Of a stretch of DNA of 10,979 nt, positions 1 through 6,415 are shown one piece after another; the stretch's first letter is position 1, and each line of letters begins with the position of its first letter. The notes beneath the pieces are model-generated. The model worked only from the letters and a program-made list of their open reading frames with translations, searched no databases and was not told where the DNA came from. Source of the stretch: Dunaliella salina (lineage: Eukaryota > Chlorophyta > Chlorophyceae > Chlamydomonadales > Dunaliellaceae); assembly GCA_002284615.2 (NCBI GenBank), contig MU069626.1:304409-315387 (forward strand). The letters run 5' to 3'. The translations under genes were made by a program, and so were the position numbers.

Positions 1-230
1 GGCTTCCATAAGACCCCATTCTGGCAGGGATTTCCAGGGACTGATTCCTGGCCCCCCACCCTAGGCCACCCCTGGCTCAAATTGAGTATGCATGGTCGCT
101 TGACTGCCCTCAGGGTGAGGTCCTGCATGCTTAGAAGTGGGAGGGGTTGTTGCTTCATTATCTCAAACATGCAAGCCCAGCCTGATTTTTACACAGTCGT
201 CAACAAAGCCCACAGAGGCTCTTTTGACAC

Positions 231-794
231 ATGCTTGGTCCCCTCGACCAAACCAGCCTTGGCTCTCTGATACACACGTCGCTGAGCTGGCTTGTTGGCA
301 GGTGTGCACACTCAGGTGCCAATGTCGCTTCTAATGTGCTCCATGCCAAAGGCTCAACCCCCTTATGGGCCACATGCCTTGCATGGAACTCATCCTTTGT
401 GTATTGCCCTTCTTGTCGAGGAACCTCAGACTTTTTTTCTGTGTGCACTGCATCATCAGCTAGTGCTGACGTCATGCGTGGGGCAGTGATGTGCTTGGGT
501 TGTGTTTCCATGCTTGTGAGTCCTGTCAAGGCTGGAGCTTATGCTGCGCATGATTGTGGGTTGGTGATGCAAGAAGAATGGCCTTACCTTCATGACGGTG
601 TTTCTATTAAGGATTTGGGCCCTGTAGCCAATTGGCTACACAGGGTGCTCAAGCCAAGAAAGTGTGTAGCCAGGCACCAAAAATTTTTGCCACGATTTCG
701 GCGAAGAATGTGTGTGAGATGCACTACATTATTACATCAAAAAATAGTCAATGAAATGAGGACTGTCTTCCCCTTGTTCTCCTGTCATGCGTAA
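231..794 (+). CDS. Unidentified 187-codon open frame, Cys-containing
   Basis: The longest open frame in the first 800 bases that is not low-complexity. I do not recognise it. It contains CPSC, CLGC and CVRC pairs and a basic C-terminal stretch (KPRKC, PRFRRRMC), which could suggest zinc or nucleic-acid binding, but spacing and context fit no family I can name. The opposite strand carries a 109-codon open frame over 200-529, so strand choice is uncertain. Splicing is possible. It could be a chance frame or a fragment of an old mobile element; the neighbouring 831-1208 region is a transposase remnant on the other strand. Confidence 0.22.
   Translation: MLGPLDQTSLGSLIHTSLSWLVGRCAHSGANVASNVLHAKGSTPLWATCLAWNSSFVYCPSCRGTSDFFSVCTASSASADVMRGAVMCLGCVSMLVSPVKAGAYAAHDCGLVMQEEWPYLHDGVSIKDLGPVANWLHRVLKPRKCVARHQKFLPRFRRRMCVRCTTLLHQKIVNEMRTVFPLFSCHA
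620..645. repeat. Near-perfect palindrome containing CCAAT
   Basis: A 14-nt perfect palindrome TAGCCAATTGGCTA (625-638) is flanked by CCCTG (620-624) and CAGGG (641-645), with a 2-nt bulge. It could form a cruciform or be a dyad binding site. It lies within the unidentified 231-794 frame. Confidence 0.5.
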
Positions 795-830
795 GATCTC
801 AATTCTGTGCCACATGAACACGCGCTCATC

Positions 831-1208
831 CTAGTAAGGGGGCTCTCCATCACTGTCCTCATCCATGTCTACAAACTCTAGCTCTGAATGCTGCCTGCGA
901 CCACCCCCCCCCATAAGCTGCTGGGCGGCGCTTCTTTGCGTCAGCCCACTTCTGAATGGCCTGCACAAAGGGATCCAACTCCTCAAACAGCCAAATGCGC
1001 TGTGTTGCGAGCATAAGGCAGGCATTGAGATGCCCCTCCCCAAGCGATTGCGCCTCTCCTCTTTCATGTGTGCCAGCTTGCTGAAGAGACGCGCTTCCTC
1101 TGCTGAGCCCGGCACTTGGACAAGTGCGATGCCTGCCAGCTTGACCCACTCGCTGAGCTGGTGTTTTAGGGCCACATTGGAGCCAATGCTGGTCCAAAAG
1201 TCTCCTCA
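831..1208 (-). pseudogene. hAT-family transposase, C-terminal dimerisation domain, frameshifted remnant
   Basis: hAT transposases cut and paste DNA, and their C-terminal domain mediates oligomerisation. Read on the minus strand from an in-frame TGA at 1208-1206, the frame gives DFWTSIGSN, then LSEWVKLAGIAL, VPGSAEEARLFSKL and KEERRNRLG. This is the hAT dimerisation order: tryptophan helix, P-x-S-x-x-x-x-R-x-F-S, then R-N-R-L. The sequel HLNACLMLATQR and the helix before KKRRPAA continue in a second frame. After the run of nine Cs at 904-912, the first frame resumes with an acidic tail (DMDEDSDG) to a TAG at 831-833. So two frame changes, both at G/C runs (1033-1041 and 904-912), and a stop upstream show a broken copy, unless they are sequencing errors. 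The catalytic N-terminal part, zinc finger, terminal inverted repeats and 8-bp target duplication are not visible. Confidence 0.72.
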
Positions 1209-1571
1209 CCTTCTTCCTCCCCTGCTCCATCACCTCCACTCCCGGCAGTGACTGCTCTAGGAGCTGCAGGATCAGAATCGGGTGCTGCAGGCTGGGCAGC
1301 AGCTGCATGGTGCTTGCGTGGTGCTTCCATGGTGCATGGTGCTTCCATGGTGCTTGCATGGTGCTTGTGCGTGCCTCCCCAGGCTTGGCTGGTGATGCTG
1401 GTGCTGCTACGGTTGCTACTGCTTCTGCTGCTGGGCCTGCTTGGGCTGCTCCTGCTGCTAGGCCTGTTTGGGCTGCTGCTTCTCCTGTGGCCTGCATGGT
1501 GCTGCTGGTCTCGCCTGGCTGCTGCTTCTGCAACTGGAGGGGGCACTGATGCTGTTGCTGGTGCTGGGCCT
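1209..1571. repeat. Low-complexity stretch with CATGGTGCTT minisatellite
   Basis: At 1306-1367 variants of CATGGTGCTT(C/G) repeat about five times. The rest is CTG-rich and, read on the minus strand, gives Ala/Gln/Gly/Pro-rich peptide in frames of up to ~130 codons. This may be a linker of the adjacent hAT protein or simple repetitive DNA. No domain is recognisable, and the long open frames here reflect composition. Confidence 0.5.
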
Positions 1572-1639
<68 letters not shown>

Positions 1640-1698
1640 AGAAGAAGAGGAGGAAGAAGAAGAAGAAGAAGAAGAAGAAGAAGAAGAAGAAGAAGAAG
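1572..1698. repeat. GAA/GAG trinucleotide microsatellite (127 nt)
   Basis: An uninterrupted purine tract on the plus strand made of GAA triplets with scattered GAG. It generates long artefactual frames of poly-Glu, poly-Lys, poly-Leu or poly-Phe, depending on frame and strand. Pure homopurine-homopyrimidine tracts of this kind can form triplex DNA and change length by slippage. Confidence 0.97.
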
Positions 1699-1919
1699 CA
1701 GCCTGTGCTCCGCATGGCTGCTATCTGCCCCGCCCACCCAGGAACCCACTGGTACCCAACTGGTTCATGATAATTATTTATTATTGTCCAGGGTCCTGGC
1801 GGGCATGACCCCCCCCCAGTTTAGCCTGCCAGGTCGCCTCTGCGTCGCCACTTTGCGACGCGTCGCGCCTAATCGAAACACTGAACTTCATGAGCAGGAC
1901 AAACAAGCTCCATGGACAA

Positions 1920-2268
1920 GCTTCAGGCTGCTTGCAATGCTCCCCAGGACATGTCACTTTTATGGGGTGTGTCTGCTGTCTATAATTACGCATGCCTGCA
2001 CTTTAATATTTCAAGTATTAATTGAAGTTTTTTTTGTAACAAAAACAAAATTTTGATTTTTTTTTTCATGCGACATCAATTCTTTTGGTGATGCGCTTCA
2101 GGCTGCTTGCAACGACCCCAAAAGACACGCTATTATCATTGGGTGTTTCTGTTGCCTGAAATTGTGTGTGCCTGTAACTGGTAATGTGCTTTAGGCTGCT
2201 TACAATGTTCTCCAGGATTCGTCATTGTTTTGGGGTGTTTTGGTTGCCTGAAATTATGTGTACTTGCA
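1920..2268. repeat. Three direct copies of an ~82-bp repeat
   Basis: Copies lie at 1920-2000, 2095-2176 and 2188-2268. Each begins GCTT(C/T)AGGCTGCTT(G/A)CAA and ends near CCTG(C/T)A or CTTGCA; the last two are spaced 93 bp apart. They are clearly diverged, so the array is old. On the minus strand, copies 1 and 3 both read through PGEHCKQP in an open frame, while copy 2 does not. An AT-rich spacer with T-runs (2020-2072) separates copies 1 and 2. Confidence 0.75.
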
Positions 2269-2421
2269 TTTGCGGCGTGCCTTTGCTCACAGGTGGGCAC
2301 GGGATGGGGCAGCCCGCAATGGCCTCCTGGTGCACCGCTTGGATGGTGCCCCAACTGGTTCTGCAAATGGCCAGGTCGTTGACCAACAATGAGGCATGTT
2401 TGTGTGCTGTGACTGATTTGC

Positions 2422-2829
2422 TTGGCAACAAAGGGCTCAAATTTACCAGTTTTTCACGTCTGTTCTACTTGTGGAAAGGTTGAGCTCGGAAACAAGTTCC
2501 ATCATAAGTGTAAGGCACGTTACAAGGGGCTGGGAGTCTTCCCAAGATCTGTTGTGCAGCATTGTATGGCAGTGTGGTTCATAGTGGTGCGATCCGGTCA
2601 ACAAGAAGACGGTTGCTCTGCCATGTTGTATGAGGCTAACGAAAAAATACTAGGCAGGCAGAAACAAGTCTCCCTAAACCAATTAAAGAAAGGGAAGCAC
2701 ATTAGCTTACAGAGCCGTGAGTCTCCCTCACCAGAAGATGACCGGGAAGCTAGAGTGGCAGTGGAGCGCAGGAGAGGGAGAGGCTGGGCGTCTACAAGCA
2801 TGGCAGACGAAACCCCAGATCCTCATTGA
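2422..2829 (+). CDS. Small Cys/His open frame fused to a dispersed repeat (hypothetical)
   Basis: A 135-codon frame opening with TTG; the first upstream in-frame stop is at 2410-2412, so a true start or splice acceptor is undecided. Residues ~14-30 read CSTCGKVELGNKFHHKC, a C-x2-C ... H-x-C arrangement that could bind zinc; no named family fits. From about 2641 the coding sequence runs through the dispersed repeat also found at 3287-3599 and 5505-5606, so the C-terminal ~60 codons are repeat DNA read in this frame and end in a highly charged stretch. It may be a transposon-encoded fragment, a chimeric frame or chance. Real protein-coding status is doubtful. Confidence 0.27.
   Translation: MATKGSNLPVFHVCSTCGKVELGNKFHHKCKARYKGLGVFPRSVVQHCMAVWFIVVRSGQQEDGCSAMLYEANEKILGRQKQVSLNQLKKGKHISLQSRESPSPEDDREARVAVERRRGRGWASTSMADETPDPH
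2641..2738 (-). repeat. Dispersed retroelement-3'-end repeat, copy 1 (inverted)
   Basis: Diverged copy, in inverse orientation, of the segment after the endonuclease-like frame (5505-5606). Matching blocks in order: GAAAAA-TAC, GGCAG-GAAAC, TCTCCCTA, CCAATTAAAG, ACATTAGCTTAC, AGAGCCGTGAG and CCCTCACCA. The stem of the conserved hairpin (AGCTtacAGAGCC) is weakened here. Confidence 0.7.
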
Positions 2830-3286
2830 CTCTGTTTCTGGCTCTGTCCTAGGCTAGATGTGTCTAGTGTAGGTTCAGGTTTAAAAATTTACAAAAAGAT
2901 GCCATCAGTCGAAATGCATGACTGCTAGGCTATGATTTGTAAGAAGGAAAGGTTCCAAGTTTGTGAGGAAAAAATGTACACCTAGAAGCAACAATGCATG
3001 CAGGGAAAGAAAGCAGTTGGGCCAGTGCTAGTGCACACTAGGTTTAGGGGGTCTTCTGGTGAGGCCTCTAACTTTCCAGTCAGGGGGCATTCCCTTACTG
3101 CGCAGTGTCCGCCTCGTGTAGTTGATCTCTTTTTTCTTCGGATCTCAAGGATTTTAAACAGCTCGCGGCTCCAGGTCATTAGGATTATAAAGAGTATTTT
3201 TGTTTTTGGTGAGGTAAGGTTACATCGCCTTTTGGAACAATTGGTTACCACCTTTCAATCGTAGCAACGTCTCTTTGACATGCGCG

Positions 3287-3599
3287 AAAAGAAAAACCTA
3301 CTTATGCAGAGAAACTCTCCCTACATCAATCAAGGAAGAGGAGATACATTGGCTTAAGGTAAGGTAAGGTTACATCGCTTTATCCGCCTACAAGGGCAGC
3401 TGAGCGGAGACTTTGAGGCCTGTAACCAGACCAATTTGAGCAAAAATGAGAGTATTGCTCAAAAGTCAGGCACCCCTTAGGCACAGCATGTCAAGCATGC
3501 AGACACAAACTTGGCTAATTCTAAAACATTAACTTGGTTCATGAAGTCTCTGAGGCGTACATTGGCTTACAAAGAGCCGTGAGCCCCCTCAACCACAAG
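3287..3599 (-). repeat. Dispersed retroelement-3'-end repeat, copy 2 (inverted, interrupted)
   Basis: Inverse-orientation copy of 5505-5606, split by the 201-bp insertion at 3357-3557. The left part 3287-3356 matches through GAAAAAC, GCAGAGAAACTCTCCCTACA, TCAAT and TACATTGGCT. The right part 3570-3599 continues with CAAAGAGCCGTGAG, CCCCCTCA and ACCACAAG. Removing the insertion and one copy of the 12-bp duplication restores the order seen in the uninterrupted copy. Confidence 0.85.
3357..3557 (-). mobile_element. SINE-like retroposon insertion with 12-bp target-site duplication
   Basis: A 201-bp segment flanked by exact copies of TACATTGGCTTA (3345-3356 and 3558-3569). It interrupts a repeat whose unoccupied form is present at 5505-5606, so this is a genuine insertion. 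Read on the minus strand it ends in GTAACCTTACCTTACCT, a short tandem CTTAC tail like those of LINEs and SINEs. The first ~105 plus-strand bases (3357-3465) match 6008-6110, including GGTAAGGTTACATCG and GGGCAGCTGAGCGGA. The same 15-mer also occurs alone at 3213-3227. No convincing Pol III A/B boxes are visible, so a tRNA origin is not shown; it could be a truncated LINE 3' end. Confidence 0.72.
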
Positions 3600-3720
3600 A
3601 AAAGAATTGAAATTTGTAATTTCTACGCTCTATCTCGAGGGCCGCAGAGCGTGCATTAAGGAAAGGACACTTCAGCCTACACCAAAGCGCCCCCACCAAC
3701 GACCCCAAAATAAGTAGGGT

Positions 3721-3737
3721 GTGATCCTGCGGATCAC
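3721..3737. repeat. Perfect 7-bp stem, 3-nt loop hairpin
   Basis: GTGATCC-TGC-GGATCAC, in an interval (3600-3800) with no recognised gene. Role unknown. The surrounding 3589-3825 minus-strand frame shows no motif. Confidence 0.6.
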
Positions 3738-3801
3738 AAAAGAATGGGGCGGACCCCGTGCTTCTCTTACGCCTGAATAGTTTACACCTCAACCTTGAGG
3801 C

Positions 3802-4090
3802 AAGGGGGGCTGCGCCCCCCTGCAACCCCCCGCTCCTCTCTACTCCTGCTCACGTCTTCAAAGCATTGGAGCGTATCACCGCCATGCAGGTCACTTCCGT
3901 AGGCAAGTGGAGGAGATGTACCTTAACCTAATATTGATTGAAATGAGATATGCAGGGGGGGCTGCGGCCCCCCTGCACCCCCCGCTCCTGTACTTCATTA
4001 GCACCTATCCACTCATGCTCGCATCTTTAAAGCATTGGAGCATATCACCGCCATGCAGGTCACTCATGTGGGTAAGTTGTGGAGATGTGC
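3802..4090. repeat. Diverged direct duplication with GC-rich hairpin at each start
   Basis: Copy A is about 3802-3917 and copy B about 3953-4090. Both begin with a G6-8 CTGC C6-8 palindrome, then CCCCCCGCTCCT, and share AAAGCATTGGAGC, TATCACCGCCATGCAGGTCA and GGAGATGT. Copy B has extra bases near 3990-4010. A further G-run (ATGCAGGGGGGGGG) follows at 4092. Overlapping open frames on the plus strand come from this repeat and carry no domain. Confidence 0.8.
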
Positions 4091-4103
4091 ATGCAGGGGG
4101 GGG

Positions 4104-4372
4104 GATTTGCTCCGACTGTTGCGGTTGTGTGCGGTTGTGTGCTGCACACGGATCCTCTCACGTTTGTCTGGGGGTGCGACCCAGTTACGCGGGCTTGCAG
4201 TAGCTGGGGAATTAACCCGGGACATCCGGCATCGGGGGGAAATTAGCTTCTGTTTCGTATCATTTTTACAGTCTGGGGTGGCTTGGGTGGCTCAAAGCTC
4301 TATTCTTTCATGGTATACAAAGCTCTATTCTTTCAGTGTTGACTCTCTGAGAGGGCAGGTTTCAGTTACATG
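4104..4372. other. No recognised gene; short direct repeats
   Basis: Contains GCGGTTGTGT twice in tandem (4121-4140) and CAAAGCTCTATTCTTTCA twice (4293-4310 and 4318-4335, period 25). The 112-codon frame at 4035-4373 has no recognisable motif. Confidence 0.5.
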
Positions 4373-4448
4373 AACATAAGGGGACTGCGACCATGGGGGC
4401 TCCGCCCCAAAACATAAGGGGACTACGCCCAAGGAGGCTCCGCCCCAA
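4373..4448. repeat. Two tandem 38-bp GC-rich units
   Basis: Units 4373-4410 and 4411-4448 share AACATAAGGGGACT, CG(A/C)CC and GGCTCCGCCCCAA. Each carries a short GGGGC-TCC-GCCCC type hairpin, weaker in unit 2. GC-rich palindromic repeats of this look are known from organelle genomes of some chlorophycean algae; whether this one is related cannot be told here. Confidence 0.8.
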
Positions 4449-4467
4449 AAAAGTGTGCCACCATGTC

Positions 4468-4782
4468 TAATGCACTTTTCATACAATGCTTAACTAGCAG
4501 GCAATGCAAAAACTGCTGGTGGGCAATGCAAAAACTGAACGCCATAACAATGCAATAACTGAACTGAACGCCTACAATAACTGAACGCCATAACTGAACT
4601 GAACGCCATAACTGAACTGACATACAATAACTGAACGCCATAACTGAACTGAACGCCTACAATAACTGAACTAAACGCCTACAATAACTGAACGCCATAA
4701 TAATGCACTTTTCATACAATGCTTAACTAGCAGGCAATGCAAAAACTGCTGGTGGGCAATGCAAAAACTGAACGCCATAACA
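4468..4782. repeat. Minisatellite between two identical 82-bp direct repeats
   Basis: The block 4468-4549 recurs at 4701-4782 with no difference that I can find over 82 bases (offset 233). Between them, ~150 bases consist of irregular units of ACTGAACGCCATA and ACTGAACGCCTACAATA. The word GAACGCCATAAC is also the coding sequence for ERHN at the head of the endonuclease-like segment (4770-4781), so the array seems to have grown from element sequence. The identity of the long blocks points to a recent duplication. Confidence 0.93.
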
Positions 4783-5486
4783 TTGCAGGCAGAATGATTA
4801 CTAAAGCCCTCAGCAAATGCCCTGTAGGGGCAGGCCTGGTCTACACAGACATAGGGAGCAATTTTAAGCTTGCTCAACACAACCTCCAACTCCCTACACA
4901 TGCCTCAAACAGAACTTTACCTGCTTACTTCTTCCCTCGTAACCTTCCAGAGAGGAAAAGACTCAACTCCNNTCGACCAGATGCTGTTTTGATCACCCCT
5001 TTTAATGCCAAACATACTTCTAACAATGTTTCTCCTGCCCATTCCCATCACGCTTTGCGCAGCTACTCACGGAGGACCACCAGAACTAGTCGCATGAGGC
5101 AACCCCATGAACTTCGTGCAAATGAACGACATGTGCACCTAATAGAAATCAAGTTCTGTGAAGACACAAGGCCAGAGCATCAGTTGAACGCAGCAACGCA
5201 GCAGCATGCAGACCTTCGTAAACTTATTAACGCTAAAGCTGTTACAATTCACCCTATTCTCCTGGGTGTGGGTGGAACTATTTACACTGAGCATACCCTG
5301 AAGCAACTCATACATCTAGGATTGGATCAACAGCGTGCCACAAAGCTTGCTCAACAACTTCATGCCCATTCTGTTCAATATGCCCACAAACTAGTCACCA
5401 TCCGCCGCGCTATTGAAAATAAGAATACTTCCCACAGCCAGGCTCTAGAGCCAGGTGCTTCTAGTAACCCTCCAGACCCACATTAG
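4737..5486 (+). CDS. Retrotransposon-type protein, C-terminal PD-(D/E)XK-like endonuclease segment (5'-truncated)
   Basis: A 249-codon frame ending TAG at 5484-5486. The Met at 4737 lies in the 82-bp repeat, so element-derived coding probably starts near residue 12 (ERHNIAGRM) and continues the C-terminus of a larger polyprotein. Residues 79-89 carry RPDAVLITP and residues 133-141 HVHLIEIKF, giving P81-D82 ... E137-x-K139, the spacing of a PD-(D/E)XK (restriction-like) nuclease core. HAHSVQYAHKL and RRAIENKN follow, and the frame ends SNPPDPH. Some non-LTR retrotransposons carry such an endonuclease at the C-terminus after reverse transcriptase; no reverse transcriptase motif is found upstream, so this copy is 5'-truncated. 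Codon 79 includes two unresolved bases (4971-4972). Nuclease fold: moderate. Retroelement origin: inferred from the 3' repeat family and truncation. Confidence 0.65.
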   Translation: MQKLLVGNAKTERHNIAGRMITKALSKCPVGAGLVYTDIGSNFKLAQHNLQLPTHASNRTLPAYFFPRNLPERKRLNSXRPDAVLITPFNAKHTSNNVSPAHSHHALRSYSRRTTRTSRMRQPHELRANERHVHLIEIKFCEDTRPEHQLNAATQQHADLRKLINAKAVTIHPILLGVGGTIYTEHTLKQLIHLGLDQQRATKLAQQLHAHSVQYAHKLVTIRRAIENKNTSHSQALEPGASSNPPDPH

Positions 5487-5504
5487 CATTCTCTTATTCA
5501 TACC

Positions 5505-5606
5505 TTGTGGTGAAGGGGGCACACGGCTCTTTTTTTGAGCCAATGTGTCACCTTCTCCTTAATTGATGTAGGGAGAGTTTCTCTGCCTACGTAGTTTTTC
5601 TTTTTC
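5505..5606 (+). repeat. Retroelement 3' end with stem-loop, reference copy
   Basis: It lies 18 bases after the stop of the endonuclease-like frame. A stem-loop at 5509-5552 pairs GGTG with CACC, ACAC (5521-5524) with GTGT (5545-5548) and GGCTC (5525-5529) with GAGCC (5537-5541) around a T7 loop. GATGTAGGGAGAGTTTCTCT and a T-rich tail to 5606 follow. Inverted copies lie at 2641-2738 and 3287-3599. A 3' stem-loop followed by a short tail is typical of sequences recognised by non-LTR reverse transcriptases; that role is inferred. Confidence 0.75.
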
Positions 5607-5957
5607 TTTTTCTGCTGGTGTTCTCAACTCTCTCATTATCACAGTGTGTGTGCTCCTCATGATTCACTCATCTGTTTGACTTGTCCTGGCCTCCCTTAAA
5701 AGTTCATTTGCACGGTGCGGCAGTTTGTGTGCTTCTTCCCTTGTTCACACAATTCTTGGTAACGTTACTTCCTCCTCTGCTTTGAATGGTTGGTCTGACA
5801 TACTTAAGTTCCAACTGTTTTTAAATCTGCTGGTTTGTCTACAAGACAGTCCCAATCATTGTGTTCTTGTGTGAGTGGCTTTTTTTCTTGTAAACCTCGT
5901 ATTTCTGGGGCAGGTTTTTTGTCTTACTTTTACTTCACATTGGCATTTTTGGGCCAA
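5607..5957. other. T-rich interval without a gene
   Basis: About 350 bases, pyrimidine-rich, with no open frame of note and no RNA gene. The end (5945-5958) forms a small hairpin, ATTGGC-ATTTTTG-GGCCAAT, similar in shape to the 5525-5541 stem-loop. It may be more retroelement 3' sequence. Confidence 0.4.
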
Positions 5958-5958
5958 T

Positions 5959-6413
5959 TGACATGCTCATTTAGTGTTGTGTCAATTTTACTGTTGGTGA
6001 CCAATTAGGTAAGGTAAGGTAAGGTTACATCGTTATATCTGCCTAGGGCAGCTGAGCGGAAACACAGACCTGGAACTAGACAAGTCAAAAATGCGTATAG
6101 AAATGTCAACTGTTGAGGAACATGCGCTCAAAGTACCACATAAAGCAGAGGTTCTCCAAGTAAGCACAAGTAGGCACTGTTGGTGATTTCCCCTTGCAAC
6201 ACAACAACAAGCTTTATTTGTTTATTTCTGAGCTTATGGATATTATGTTGGCTGGCGAGGACCAGTCACAGGCCGATCAGTCGAACAATCTGGCTGAAGG
6301 TCCCCAAATGTAAATCTAAATCTAAATCTAAATCATCAGCCAAACCCCCCTATAACAACCTCACTAATTGGTCACCAACAGTAAAATTGACACAACACTA
6401 AATGAGCATGTCA
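5959..6413. mobile_element. Inverted-repeat element with perfect 49-bp arms
   Basis: Arms 5959-6007 and 6365-6413 are exact reverse complements over 49 bases; outer ends read TGACATGCTCA and TGAGCATGTCA. The 357-bp interior codes for nothing recognisable. Its left ~100 bases (6008-6110) match the SINE-like insertion at 3357, including four tandem GGTAA units and GGTAAGGTTACATCG. ACTGTTGGTGA occurs at 5990-6000 and again at 6176-6186, possibly a target duplication of that insertion, although the arm's match continues 7 bases past 6000. A TAAATC x4 tract lies at 6311-6334. It fits a non-autonomous TIR element (MITE-like) or an inverted duplication. Confidence 0.7.
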
Positions 6414-6415
6414 GC

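Noticed and set aside
859..1749. 296-codon minus-strand frame with poly-Leu N-terminus
   Set aside because: The Leu run is the GAA microsatellite read on the other strand; only its C-terminal part carries genuine hAT-derived sequence, reported separately.
1248..1808. Plus-strand frame with a long poly-Glu run
   Set aside because: Translation of the GAA/GAG repeat and CTG-rich DNA; no independent coding signal.
4140..4260. tRNA or SINE promoter near GGGAATTAACCCGGGACATC
   Set aside because: No cloverleaf and no good B box (GGTTCGANTCC) could be found here or elsewhere in the window.
4468..4782. CRISPR-like array
   Set aside because: Units are irregular, contiguous and without unique spacers, in a eukaryotic repeat-rich context; this is a minisatellite.
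5959..6413. LTR retrotransposon (terminal repeats)
   Set aside because: The 49-bp terminal repeats are inverted, not direct, and no gag/pol coding lies between them.
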